A stretch of DNA of 7,701 bases, from positions 1-7,701 of the forward strand of contig DEJW01000046.1 of NCBI GenBank assembly GCA_002353585.1, given 5' to 3'. This DNA is from Prevotellaceae bacterium UBA2738 (GTDB taxonomy: Bacteria > Bacteroidota > Bacteroidia > Bacteroidales > Bacteroidaceae). Positions 1-7,269 of the stretch are shown here, piece after piece (within the stretch, counting starts at the first letter, position 1; each line of letters opens with the position of its first letter). Both the position numbers and the translations under genes were made by a program. The notes under the pieces are model-generated. The model did no database searches. It was not told the origin of the DNA and saw only the letters and a program-made list of their open reading frames with translations.

Positions 1-54
1 TTTTCTTCACTAATTTAACATTTATGTATGCATTTTGCAGAATTATTATTGAGT

Positions 55-72
55 GGAACACTCACCTGTTCC
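55..72. other. Short inverted repeat downstream of the HNH gene, weak terminator candidate
   Basis: GGAACA (55-60) and TGTTCC (67-72) form a 6-bp stem with a 6-nt loop, 17 bp beyond the stop codon of the last gene. There is no T-run after it on the minus strand, so intrinsic termination here is only a possibility. Nothing else is apparent in 1-88. Confidence 0.25.
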
Positions 73-88
73 TGTGTTCTTTAGCATG

Positions 89-1114
89 TCATTTTAACAT
101 ATCAGAATCCTCAGCAGCCATTCCATAATCCTGTCTGTTCATGCTTACAACCTTTGCTGCAGGTCTTACCATTGAGGTGTAATCGGCTATTATGCGTCGC
201 CAGTCATTATGTGTCATGTCAGGGTATCGCTCATTAAACTTCGCCTCAACCTGCTTCTGCAGTTCCATGTCGTCTATCTTGTCATTCATGTGCAGAAGGT
301 TATAAATCAGATAGCGAACATCTCTGTCATCCTCTATGTTTTCAAGTTTCAGTTCGCCCCTCATTATTTTTTGCAGTTCCTCAATAGAGTATGGAGGATT
401 CTTTCTGTGTAGCATATAGTGACAGTTAGGGCAAACTGGCACAAGGTCTTTCACTGCATCCAACTTATATTCCTCGCCTATGCTTGATATAGGCACCAGA
501 TGATGAACATGAATAAAGCCTTTGCCTATGGTACCATAAGCCTTATTAAAGTCCAGACCACACACAAGACACTTCAGCCCTTTCTGTTCTATACATTTCT
601 GACGGGCACTTCTGTTGCGTTCATACTTATTCACGTTGACCTTCATCAGGGCACCCTCATAGTATTTGCTTTCATCCTCAGGATATTCCACACCGCTTTC
701 TTCCTCTACCTTGTCAGGGTTCATCAAGAAATCAATGACATTCTGGTTCTTCAGTTCCTTAGTGCTTACATTTTCTGCTATTATTCCCAGTCTTTGCAGT
801 TCTTCACGTTTTATGGCTTCATCGCCATAATCCTTAAACAGCTTCAGTCTTGCATACTTAGTGAACATACCTTGAAAATAGGCATCCTTATCTGACCAGT
901 AAGGTTCCTGATTAAAGGTATCATCACTCTCAAGATTGGTCTTTACGACCTCCATCACATAACGCACACAGCATTCAGGCTTCATCATGTAAATGAACAC
1001 AACATCACCCACAGAGAATCTACTTTCTCTCCAGTCCACCAGTCCGTCATTGGCTGCTATGGCATCACCAATGCGAAAAATGTTGTCACTACTTGGAACT
1101 ATCCAGTACTTCAT
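89..1114 (-). CDS. EVE/PUA-like domain fused to HNH endonuclease, probable modification-dependent restriction nuclease
   Basis: The product has 341 residues. Residues 1-130 look like an EVE (PUA-superfamily) domain: it opens MKYWIVPSS and continues with VDWR (26-29), FSVGDVVFIY (33-42) and a VMEVVKTN strand (53-60). Residues 180-240 form an HNH domain with zinc ligands CLVC (182-185) and CPNC (228-231), catalytic HVHH (202-205), N230 and H236. Residues 255-341 are an unassigned helical tail. In known EVE-HNH enzymes such as VcaM4I the EVE part reads a modified base and the HNH part cuts, so this is probably a type IV-like nuclease; the specific modification cannot be read from sequence. The ATG lies 22 bp after the mod stop with no other promoter visible, so it is probably the last gene of the operon. 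The start is supported because MKYW is the usual EVE N-terminus. No Shine-Dalgarno is seen, which is normal for Bacteroidota. Confidence 0.88.
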   Translation of the reverse strand: MKYWIVPSSDNIFRIGDAIAANDGLVDWRESRFSVGDVVFIYMMKPECCVRYVMEVVKTNLESDDTFNQEPYWSDKDAYFQGMFTKYARLKLFKDYGDEAIKREELQRLGIIAENVSTKELKNQNVIDFLMNPDKVEEESGVEYPEDESKYYEGALMKVNVNKYERNRSARQKCIEQKGLKCLVCGLDFNKAYGTIGKGFIHVHHLVPISSIGEEYKLDAVKDLVPVCPNCHYMLHRKNPPYSIEELQKIMRGELKLENIEDDRDVRYLIYNLLHMNDKIDDMELQKQVEAKFNERYPDMTHNDWRRIIADYTSMVRPAAKVVSMNRQDYGMAAEDSDMLK

Positions 1115-1136
1115 GCTTATGCATTATTTATGGGGT

Positions 1137-3740
1137 TTACATCTCCAACACCTTAGTTGACTCTTCACCAAACTGAGAAACCACACGAACTGCTATCTTC
1201 CTGCCCTTTTCGTAAGGTATCGGTTCACTCTTAAAGTCATAAAGAGTGTCCCATACCTCGTCGTTGAACTCCAGTCGCAGAGTTTTTTCAGCCCTATCCT
1301 TAGCCATGCTTTTAGCCACAGAGTCAAGACCTTTCTTCCATGCTGCAAACTCTTTCTTGTCGCCTCCACAGAAGTGAATGCTCCTGACCTTAAACAGGCC
1401 TCCAGTATAGTTATCGTCCATTTCCCAATAAGCTATGTCTTCCACATTGCGAGCTTTCACCTCGTCCTTTATTGGGTCATACATGTCCATACCTTTTATC
1501 TCTATGTGGCAAGTGCCGTCGCCGTTGTTCACAAGGCTTATGTCAGGCTCGCCAATGATGATGAATGAACCTGCCTTCTTGTCTTTCTTCAGCAGTCCGT
1601 CCTGCAACAGGTCGTCACTCATGCGCACCTTAGACACTTGAAAGGTTCCAAAGTTATAGTCTTTGTTCTCGCCTGCCTCTATGATGTCTTCAAATGAAAA
1701 ACCGAGTATTACCAACCAGTTTGACTCACTCAAATGTTCTCTAAATGCACGTACAGCCTCATTGACAGCTTTCTTGCTCACTGTGCCAAACTTAGGACCA
1801 ATCATGAAATAGACACAACTCTCCTTTCCGTCAGCAGTTTTGAAATAACCCTTAGCATTCAGATAAGGCTCATCCACATGCTCCATAGCACGCATTATAA
1901 CCTGCTGCTGCTTTATGCCATTACGAATACCATTTGACTTCAGATTGCTGAATATACGGTCAGTGAATGTTGCATACTCATCATAGTCATTCTGCTTGTC
2001 ATTCAGACTGTCTGGCGAACTGACATCAAGGCTCTGAAGAGTTTCTACAGTGAATGGTCCACTCACCCTAATACGCTTCTTATCCTCTTCTGGCTGGTCG
2101 TATAGTATTTCCTCGTCTAAAAAATCATTATTTGATAATGCTTTAGCCGTGATGTGAGGTATCTTCTTATATATAAAACCTCTGCGAATATTAGGATTTT
2201 CGCTATCATCGTAAGTCTTGTAGTATGGGAATAAAGCAGTAGTCAGTCGCCTTTTTGCAATATTCAAGGCAATACGACTGGTATCAATCGTAATCCATCT
2301 TCGGCCCCATTGCTCTGCCACATAGGCTGTGGTTCCGCTACCACAAGTTAAATCAAGTACAAGGTCGCCAGGATCACTGGTCATCAAGACACATCTTTGT
2401 ATTGTTTTAGTAGAAGTTTGAACAACATAAACTTTTGGATCTTTTCTGCTTTGTATGCCCAGAATATCATCCCAAACATTGTTAACCTCTTGCATAGGGA
2501 AATCATCTGCGTACCGAATATATCCTAAACTATTATCTGAAGCAATAATTCTCCCCAAGTCAATAAGCCTTTTCATTCCATCAGGATAATTTACTGTCCA
2601 GTGTCGTGATTTAGGTGGGTAATAAGTTTTTCCATTAAATTCTATAGGTTGAGGAATACCTGCACTGCCCTGTGAATCTGTTGCCGTAATTCTATAGATT
2701 CTACTGCCTTTAGGTCTGTTCTTATAATCTAAAGTCTGATTATTCTCATTTTCCCAATCTTTTATAGTCATTCTAGTTCCATTAGCTAATTCTATTGAAT
2801 TGTAATGCGAATCTTCTAAGGGATTTTTCTCTGTATAAAGTTTTCGAACTTTGATTTGATTAATATCTTTAGCATACCAAAGAATAAAATCTGCTACATT
2901 TCCTATGGTGTTACTTGTAAAGCCTGCTGTTTTTGTATATATAATCTGACTAACAAAGTTCTCGCTCCCCAAAACTTCATCCATTATACATCTTATCAAA
3001 TGGACATTGGCATCCGAAATTTGAACAAATATAGATCCACTTTCATGTAATAGTTCTCTTGCTATTACCAGTCTGTCGCGAATGTATGATAGATAGCTGT
3101 GAATACCCAATTCCCAAGTGTCACGATATGCTTTTATCATCTCTGGTTCACCTGTTACTCCACTATCGGTATCCTTAACATTAGTATTATTGATACTCAT
3201 CTGCCAGTTTCCACTATACTTAATGCCATAAGGAGGGTCAAAGTATATGCATTGCACCTGACCCTTCATTCCCTCACGATTAAGCAGTGAGTTCATAACC
3301 AGAAGGCTATCACCCTGAATGAGGCGATTCTGCCAGTTGTCACTATGCTTATAATAACCTGCAAGGCGATCCAGTTCGTCTTCCTCCTCATTGTCACCAA
3401 AGAGGTCGAGCTGAAGTTTAGCACTCTCGCTCTTGTACTCATGCAGTTCGTAAAGATTGTCTATGATGGCTTCTGGGCGCACATCCTCATGCTTATAAAG
3501 ACTGCGAATGTCAGTACTCAACTTAGGGTTTTCTGAATCATCATTCTTATATTTGTCGAGCCAATAGAGCTCTGGATCTCTGCCTCGCTGAAAGTCATGG
3601 CGAAATATGTCATACTCACTCTTTATAGGCTGTCCGCTGATAGCATTCTGCTCCTCTCCCTGATGAGTGCTGTCAGGAATTGCAGCACGCTTGTCGTCAT
3701 GCTTTATGCTGCTTACTGGTCTGTTCTTGTCGTATTTCAT
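1137..3740 (-). CDS. mod: Type III-like site-specific DNA methyltransferase, adenine-N6 (Mod)
   Basis: An 867-residue protein expected to transfer a methyl group from S-adenosylmethionine to adenine N6 and to give the restriction complex its sequence specificity. Motif IV, DPPY (168-171), precedes the SAM-binding motif I, LDLTCGSGTT (462-471), which is the order of a beta-class methyltransferase. The roughly 250 residues between them include the expected target-recognition domain. The N-terminal 130 residues are charged and the C-terminal 350 residues are an extension characteristic of the long Mod proteins that travel with this Res family. That extension contains EPDIS (731-735) and HIEIKG (745-750), which resemble a PD-(D/E)XK pattern but may be coincidental. 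The start codon overlaps the res stop in an ATGA, implying translational coupling. The DNA between motifs IV and I is clearly more AT-rich than its flanks, suggesting an exchanged specificity segment. The recognition sequence cannot be predicted. Confidence 0.95.
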   Translation of the reverse strand: MKYDKNRPVSSIKHDDKRAAIPDSTHQGEEQNAISGQPIKSEYDIFRHDFQRGRDPELYWLDKYKNDDSENPKLSTDIRSLYKHEDVRPEAIIDNLYELHEYKSESAKLQLDLFGDNEEEDELDRLAGYYKHSDNWQNRLIQGDSLLVMNSLLNREGMKGQVQCIYFDPPYGIKYSGNWQMSINNTNVKDTDSGVTGEPEMIKAYRDTWELGIHSYLSYIRDRLVIARELLHESGSIFVQISDANVHLIRCIMDEVLGSENFVSQIIYTKTAGFTSNTIGNVADFILWYAKDINQIKVRKLYTEKNPLEDSHYNSIELANGTRMTIKDWENENNQTLDYKNRPKGSRIYRITATDSQGSAGIPQPIEFNGKTYYPPKSRHWTVNYPDGMKRLIDLGRIIASDNSLGYIRYADDFPMQEVNNVWDDILGIQSRKDPKVYVVQTSTKTIQRCVLMTSDPGDLVLDLTCGSGTTAYVAEQWGRRWITIDTSRIALNIAKRRLTTALFPYYKTYDDSENPNIRRGFIYKKIPHITAKALSNNDFLDEEILYDQPEEDKKRIRVSGPFTVETLQSLDVSSPDSLNDKQNDYDEYATFTDRIFSNLKSNGIRNGIKQQQVIMRAMEHVDEPYLNAKGYFKTADGKESCVYFMIGPKFGTVSKKAVNEAVRAFREHLSESNWLVILGFSFEDIIEAGENKDYNFGTFQVSKVRMSDDLLQDGLLKKDKKAGSFIIIGEPDISLVNNGDGTCHIEIKGMDMYDPIKDEVKARNVEDIAYWEMDDNYTGGLFKVRSIHFCGGDKKEFAAWKKGLDSVAKSMAKDRAEKTLRLEFNDEVWDTLYDFKSEPIPYEKGRKIAVRVVSQFGEESTKVLEM

Positions 3741-6700
3741 AGTTCTTTGATTTTTTCGATGATTTTTTCTTGTAATGTTTCTATGTCTGTTACCTCAAGC
3801 ATGTCCCATCTGCCATAAGTCTTGAGATTGTTGACTGCTGGGAGCCAGAAGTTCTGGGCGTAGAATATCTTCATTTCCCTGTTGCCATTAGGGTCACCTT
3901 CATAATTTTGGCATTCCACTATGAGGTTCACCACTTCATCATTGGCTGTCTTAACCTTGGCAATGAGGGTTGGCACATAGTCCTTAAACTTATTGCCATC
4001 ATTAAAAGGTATCTTGAAACCCAGATAACGGTTTCTTACCCACGAAACTACACAGTCCATACTGTCGAGTATGTGGGTCAGTCGCTCTTCACCACTGCCT
4101 TCATCGCCTACCACATAGTTTACATGGCTGTGCAGGGTAGGAATAACAGGCTTGGTGGTAGGACGGAACACATACTCTGTGCTACCTTCAGGATTGTAGT
4201 AGTTGAGCACAGCTGATATTATTTCCTGGTCTTTGTTAGCCTGATGAATGCCCTCATATATCTTCTGAAGCACCTCAGTGTATGTCCACAACATCACGAG
4301 GCGTTTCTGCTCTTGGCTGCCATCGCCACCTACTATCTCAAGCTGGTCGTTGTACCACTTCCTGACAATAGCCAGCACATCGCCAAAACGCTGAAATTCA
4401 TTGTTGCCGTTAGGGTCTGTGTAATACTCTCTTATCAGCAAGCGTGCAAAATAGTATATCACCTCGTTATCACGCATATCCATGTAGTCAGTTTTCAGAA
4501 CAACTTTGTTCTCATTTACCACAGTCTGAAGTGTGGTCTGTGGGGGGATGTCCTTAAAGTTTAAGGTCATCTTCTTCAGACCAGTATAGTCAGCAGTTAA
4601 GGTGCCTGACTTGTTGTCTGACCTGTAGCCTGTGACAACAGGGAACTTTATTTCGAGGTCTTTGCGCTCATCCAATGCCCTGACTATATTCTTTGCCTTA
4701 GGAGGGGTAGTTACGACTGTTTCGCCTGAGGTGAACGTCTTGAATGGTACACCAATGATGCGAGCATATTCTGGTGGGAACTTGCGAGTGATGTTCTCCT
4801 CCTTGTATCTGTATCTGTCTTTAGGATCGATTATCTCGCCAGTCTTGTTGTTATAGGTTACCTGGTCATAGCTCTGACGGCGAAGGGCTCTGCCCACAAC
4901 CTGCTCACAGAGCAGCTGACTGCCAAAGGCACGGATGCCACACACATGAGTAACGGTATTGGCATCCCATCCCTCAGTAAGCATCGACACACTGACTACA
5001 CACTTGATATTGCCACCCAGTTTGCCTGGTTTGCCAACAGTGTTTACCACTTCACGCAGTATGTCGGCATCAGTAATTCTATCTGCTGAGCCTGCACCAT
5101 GCTGTATGGCATAGTCACGCTTGAATTCTTCTATCTCCTTATGATAGGCACGCTTAAAGTTCTCGTCTATGTGAGCGGAAGCATCGTCAAGAGCGTAAGA
5201 GTCTATGAGCAGAGAGGGGAACTTCTCTTTAGGCATTCCCATTTCATCATAGTTGGAGAAGACGGAGTATCTACCACTTCTGTATTTGGGCTGACCATCA
5301 TCATATACACCTTCCTGATAACCTGCTATCTCACGAAAAACCTCATTTGAGACATTAGTGTTATTGCAGACTACAATCATAACAGGAGGGGCTGTCATAA
5401 TCATGTTAGCTTCTTCATACTGCTGGCGAATGCCTCTCTCGTAGTCGATATAGTCATTGACAAACTGCTCCAAAGCTACATTGAGCAAGGTGGGCAATTT
5501 AGGTGGCAACAATGTGGGTTTTGGGTTGTTTTCATCATCATCGTCTTTGTCTGCCTTACGCTTAGCTCGCATGCCCTTTTTAGGCAATTCGTCTTTTACG
5601 TATTCATAGATATTAAGCAGTTTAGGCTCGTTAAGGTCAGAGGCATTATCGTAGGCTGGAAGATATGGTATCTTGACCAGACCACTCTCAATAGCATCAA
5701 TAAGACCAAAATCACTTACCACCCAAGGGAAAAGAGAATATTCCTTATAACCTGAGCCTTTGAGATAGTAAGGAGTAGCTGAGAGGTCATAAACCTGCTG
5801 GAGTTTATAGCCTAAGAGCTTCATCTGACGCAAACCTTCATACCACACACGAGCAGTCTCATTATCCTGCTTCACATTGTCCTTGTCGTCAGAAGAAATA
5901 TCATCTTTATTGGTCTTTGGCAGATAGCAGTGATGAGCTTCGTCATTTATGACAACAATTCGCTTGCCTTTCACTCCTTTTTCTAATACTCTGCTGAGCA
6001 GAACACTATAGCTCTCTGTGTCCTTTTGTGGTACGAGTTTACCATCAACCCACTTCTGCTTGCCGTCAAGAGGTGAGGCATGTTTGCCACTGAACACCTT
6101 AGGCAGGAATTGCTGATAGTTGATGATAGTGATAGAAGAGTTCAGCCCTCCCAATTCTTTCTCAAACTGCTGAGGAATAAGTCCGCGCTGATGATAGTAG
6201 TCATTACGTTCATATGGGTTGGAGGTACTATTATCCAACTGCAATACACTCAAACGGTCACGAATAGTGATGCCTGGTGCCACCAACAGGAAGTGGTCAG
6301 CATACTTGGTGTCCATAGGGTTAGCTCGCTTGTTGAGATAATGGTAGAGAATGAGCATAGCCATAACAACAGTCTTACCCGTGCCTGTTGCCATCTTAAA
6401 GGCTGTGCGAGGCAACACATCATCATCATTTCTTGAAACTGAATGACGACGATCATTCAGGAGGTTCAGGATATAACGACCAGTGTTAGGGTCAGTATCA
6501 GCTATCTCGTTGAGCCATATAGCAGTTTCAACAGCCTCACGTTGACAGAAGAACAAACGTAGCTGAGCCAAACGTTCATTGTTGCAAAACCAATACTGCA
6601 ACAACTCTCTCGTAATGCGTGATGCTCTGGGATAGCCATCATTGCGCCAAGCCTTTACCTGTTCTCGAATAGTATTGATGAACAAAGCATTTGGTTTTTC

Positions 6701-6895
6701 GTCAGTGAAGTCCTCTTGTGAGAACATACTTTGCTGCTTGCCCTTAGGAACAACATTTATGTCTATACCAAAGGGTCTGCGACCTTCCTTGACGGTTGAA
6801 TAATCAATGTTACCTTCTATGTCAGTGTCATAGTAGAACTTAGGTTCTTCGTATGCATCGTTAAGGACAGGATTCTTGTCGCTATATTTCTGCAT
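3737..6895 (-). CDS. res: Type III-like restriction subunit, DEAD/DEAH helicase with altered C-terminal nuclease motif (Res)
   Basis: A 1052-residue superfamily 2 helicase expected to use ATP to translocate on or switch on DNA as partner of Mod. Visible motifs are a Q-like FFCQREAVETA (115-125), Walker A ATGTGKT (169-175), motif Ia around LLVAPG (203-208), Walker B NDEAHH (317-322), motif III LSATP (371-375), motif V MLTEGWD (638-644) and motif VI QVVGRALRR (665-673). A charged linker lies at 439-460. Type III Res proteins end in a PD-(D/E)XK nuclease. Here the matching segment reads YVPT (973-976) and VECQ (993-996), so the usual Asp is Thr and the usual Lys is Gln, while Glu994 is kept. Length fits the family. 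The ATG is preceded by an A-rich stretch without Shine-Dalgarno, as expected in Bacteroidota, and by a very long structured leader. It is the first gene of the operon. I am confident of the helicase; cleavage by this subunit is uncertain. Confidence 0.94.
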   Translation of the reverse strand: MQKYSDKNPVLNDAYEEPKFYYDTDIEGNIDYSTVKEGRRPFGIDINVVPKGKQQSMFSQEDFTDEKPNALFINTIREQVKAWRNDGYPRASRITRELLQYWFCNNERLAQLRLFFCQREAVETAIWLNEIADTDPNTGRYILNLLNDRRHSVSRNDDDVLPRTAFKMATGTGKTVVMAMLILYHYLNKRANPMDTKYADHFLLVAPGITIRDRLSVLQLDNSTSNPYERNDYYHQRGLIPQQFEKELGGLNSSITIINYQQFLPKVFSGKHASPLDGKQKWVDGKLVPQKDTESYSVLLSRVLEKGVKGKRIVVINDEAHHCYLPKTNKDDISSDDKDNVKQDNETARVWYEGLRQMKLLGYKLQQVYDLSATPYYLKGSGYKEYSLFPWVVSDFGLIDAIESGLVKIPYLPAYDNASDLNEPKLLNIYEYVKDELPKKGMRAKRKADKDDDDENNPKPTLLPPKLPTLLNVALEQFVNDYIDYERGIRQQYEEANMIMTAPPVMIVVCNNTNVSNEVFREIAGYQEGVYDDGQPKYRSGRYSVFSNYDEMGMPKEKFPSLLIDSYALDDASAHIDENFKRAYHKEIEEFKRDYAIQHGAGSADRITDADILREVVNTVGKPGKLGGNIKCVVSVSMLTEGWDANTVTHVCGIRAFGSQLLCEQVVGRALRRQSYDQVTYNNKTGEIIDPKDRYRYKEENITRKFPPEYARIIGVPFKTFTSGETVVTTPPKAKNIVRALDERKDLEIKFPVVTGYRSDNKSGTLTADYTGLKKMTLNFKDIPPQTTLQTVVNENKVVLKTDYMDMRDNEVIYYFARLLIREYYTDPNGNNEFQRFGDVLAIVRKWYNDQLEIVGGDGSQEQKRLVMLWTYTEVLQKIYEGIHQANKDQEIISAVLNYYNPEGSTEYVFRPTTKPVIPTLHSHVNYVVGDEGSGEERLTHILDSMDCVVSWVRNRYLGFKIPFNDGNKFKDYVPTLIAKVKTANDEVVNLIVECQNYEGDPNGNREMKIFYAQNFWLPAVNNLKTYGRWDMLEVTDIETLQEKIIEKIKEL

Positions 6896-6941
6896 ATTTG
6901 TTTTAGTTTTAGGAGCGAAAGGACTATCTTATTCGGAGAAT

Positions 6942-7028
6942 AATGGGTTACAAAACAAGGAACCTCAGGACATAATAAAAGCGTGAAACCGCTCTTATCA
7001 ATGTCCCAAGGTCCTCGGATGACCCATT
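6942..7028 (-). other. 34-bp imperfect RNA hairpin in the leader
   Basis: Reading the minus strand, 7028-7022 pairs with 6948-6942 (7 bp), 7017-7012 with 6961-6956 (6 bp), 7011-7001 with 6973-6963 (11 bp) and 6999-6990 with 6983-6974 (10 bp). There are single bulges at 7000 and 6962, one internal loop and a 6-nt apical loop (6989-6984). Five of the pairs are G-U on the minus strand and would be A-C mismatches on the plus strand, which argues that the minus-strand RNA is the folded molecule. The base of the hairpin ends about 47 nt before the res start codon. Confidence 0.75.
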
Positions 7029-7119
7029 CATACAGATAAGCCCAGCCCACGCTATACGCAGGCGCTGGTACTTACTCGATGTATGAATGTCTAATGAATT
7101 TCCGAGGTTCAGGGACATT
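7000..7119 (-). other. Alternative rod-like pairing in the leader, exclusive with the large hairpin
   Basis: Three perfect helices line up in register: AATGTCCC (7119-7112) with 7007-7000, CCTCGGA (7107-7101) with 7019-7013, and ATTCATACA (7088-7080) with 7034-7026. The 45-nt apical segment contains a further stem, CAGC-CC (7067-7061, one bulged base) with GGGCTG (7048-7043). The 3' arm of this rod, 7034-7000, largely overlaps the 5' arm of the large hairpin, 7028-6990, so the RNA cannot form both fully. Confidence 0.65.
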
Positions 7120-7238
7120 CCGAATATAGCACAAACGCTAAATTATTGACTCATAAAATTTCGTATCGGCACCTCCACTGAGGCTCATAATCTCTGCCGT
7201 AGCAGCGTAGTGTCACCACGATTAGCCAATACTGAATG

Positions 7239-7269
7239 CAAAAGTAAGAAAAACTTTCGAAACAACAAA
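7239..7269 (-). promoter_or_regulatory. Bacteroidota-type promoter for the res-mod-HNH operon
   Basis: On the minus strand TTTG (7269-7266) is followed by a 19-nt spacer and TACTTTTG (7246-7239). This matches the Bacteroidota housekeeping consensus of a -33 TTTG and a -7 TAnnTTTG. Transcription should start a few bases further on, around 7235-7230. It is the only good match I see upstream of res, and no internal promoter is evident between the three genes. Confidence 0.75.

Larger units (their letters stand above)
6930..7126 (-). other. Long-range 8-bp closing helix of the leader domain
   Basis: TATTCGGA at 7126-7119 is perfectly complementary to TCCGAATA at 6937-6930 in the minus-strand RNA. 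It closes a domain of about 197 nt that contains the other large pairings. The 3' strand can instead form a local hairpin, TTATTC-TCC-GAATAA, so this helix may also be conditional. An 8-bp match in this space could arise by chance; its position exactly flanking the paired region is what makes it plausible. Confidence 0.45.
6896..7235 (-). ncRNA. Long structured 5' leader of the res-mod-HNH operon, possible regulatory RNA or embedded ncRNA
   Basis: About 335 nt separate the predicted transcription start (near 7232) from the res ATG, far more than needed for initiation. In the minus-strand RNA I find a short hairpin with a UACG tetraloop (7205-7194), a competing stem (7199-7195 with 7171-7167) capped by a second small stem (7183-7180 with 7175-7172), a closing helix (7126-7119 with 6937-6930), a rod of three helices (7119-7080 with 7034-7000), and a 34-bp hairpin (7028-6942). 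The last two use the same strand and exclude each other. There is no U-tract after the large hairpin, so transcription probably continues into res. I do not recognise this as tmRNA, RNase P, SRP RNA, 6S or a named riboswitch. It could be a cis-acting switch, a processed ncRNA, or a repeated element that landed upstream of the operon. Confidence 0.55.

Noticed and set aside
500..895. Plus-strand frames of 60-130 codons opposite the three genes
   Set aside because: All lie antisense to strongly supported genes and have no recognisable motifs or initiation signals.
6817..7050. A 77-codon minus-strand frame starting MGWAYLYEWVIRG across the leader and the start of res
   Set aside because: It overlaps the first 79 bases of the well-supported res gene in another frame, and its leader part is explained by RNA pairing.
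6930..7126. 6S RNA
   Set aside because: Size is similar, but the pairing is strongly asymmetric rather than a rod with a central bubble, and there is no terminator at the end.
6930..7235. Retron-like msr-msd RNA
   Set aside because: A long hairpin behind smaller stems is reminiscent of one, but no reverse transcriptase is encoded in the window and the adjoining gene is a restriction helicase.
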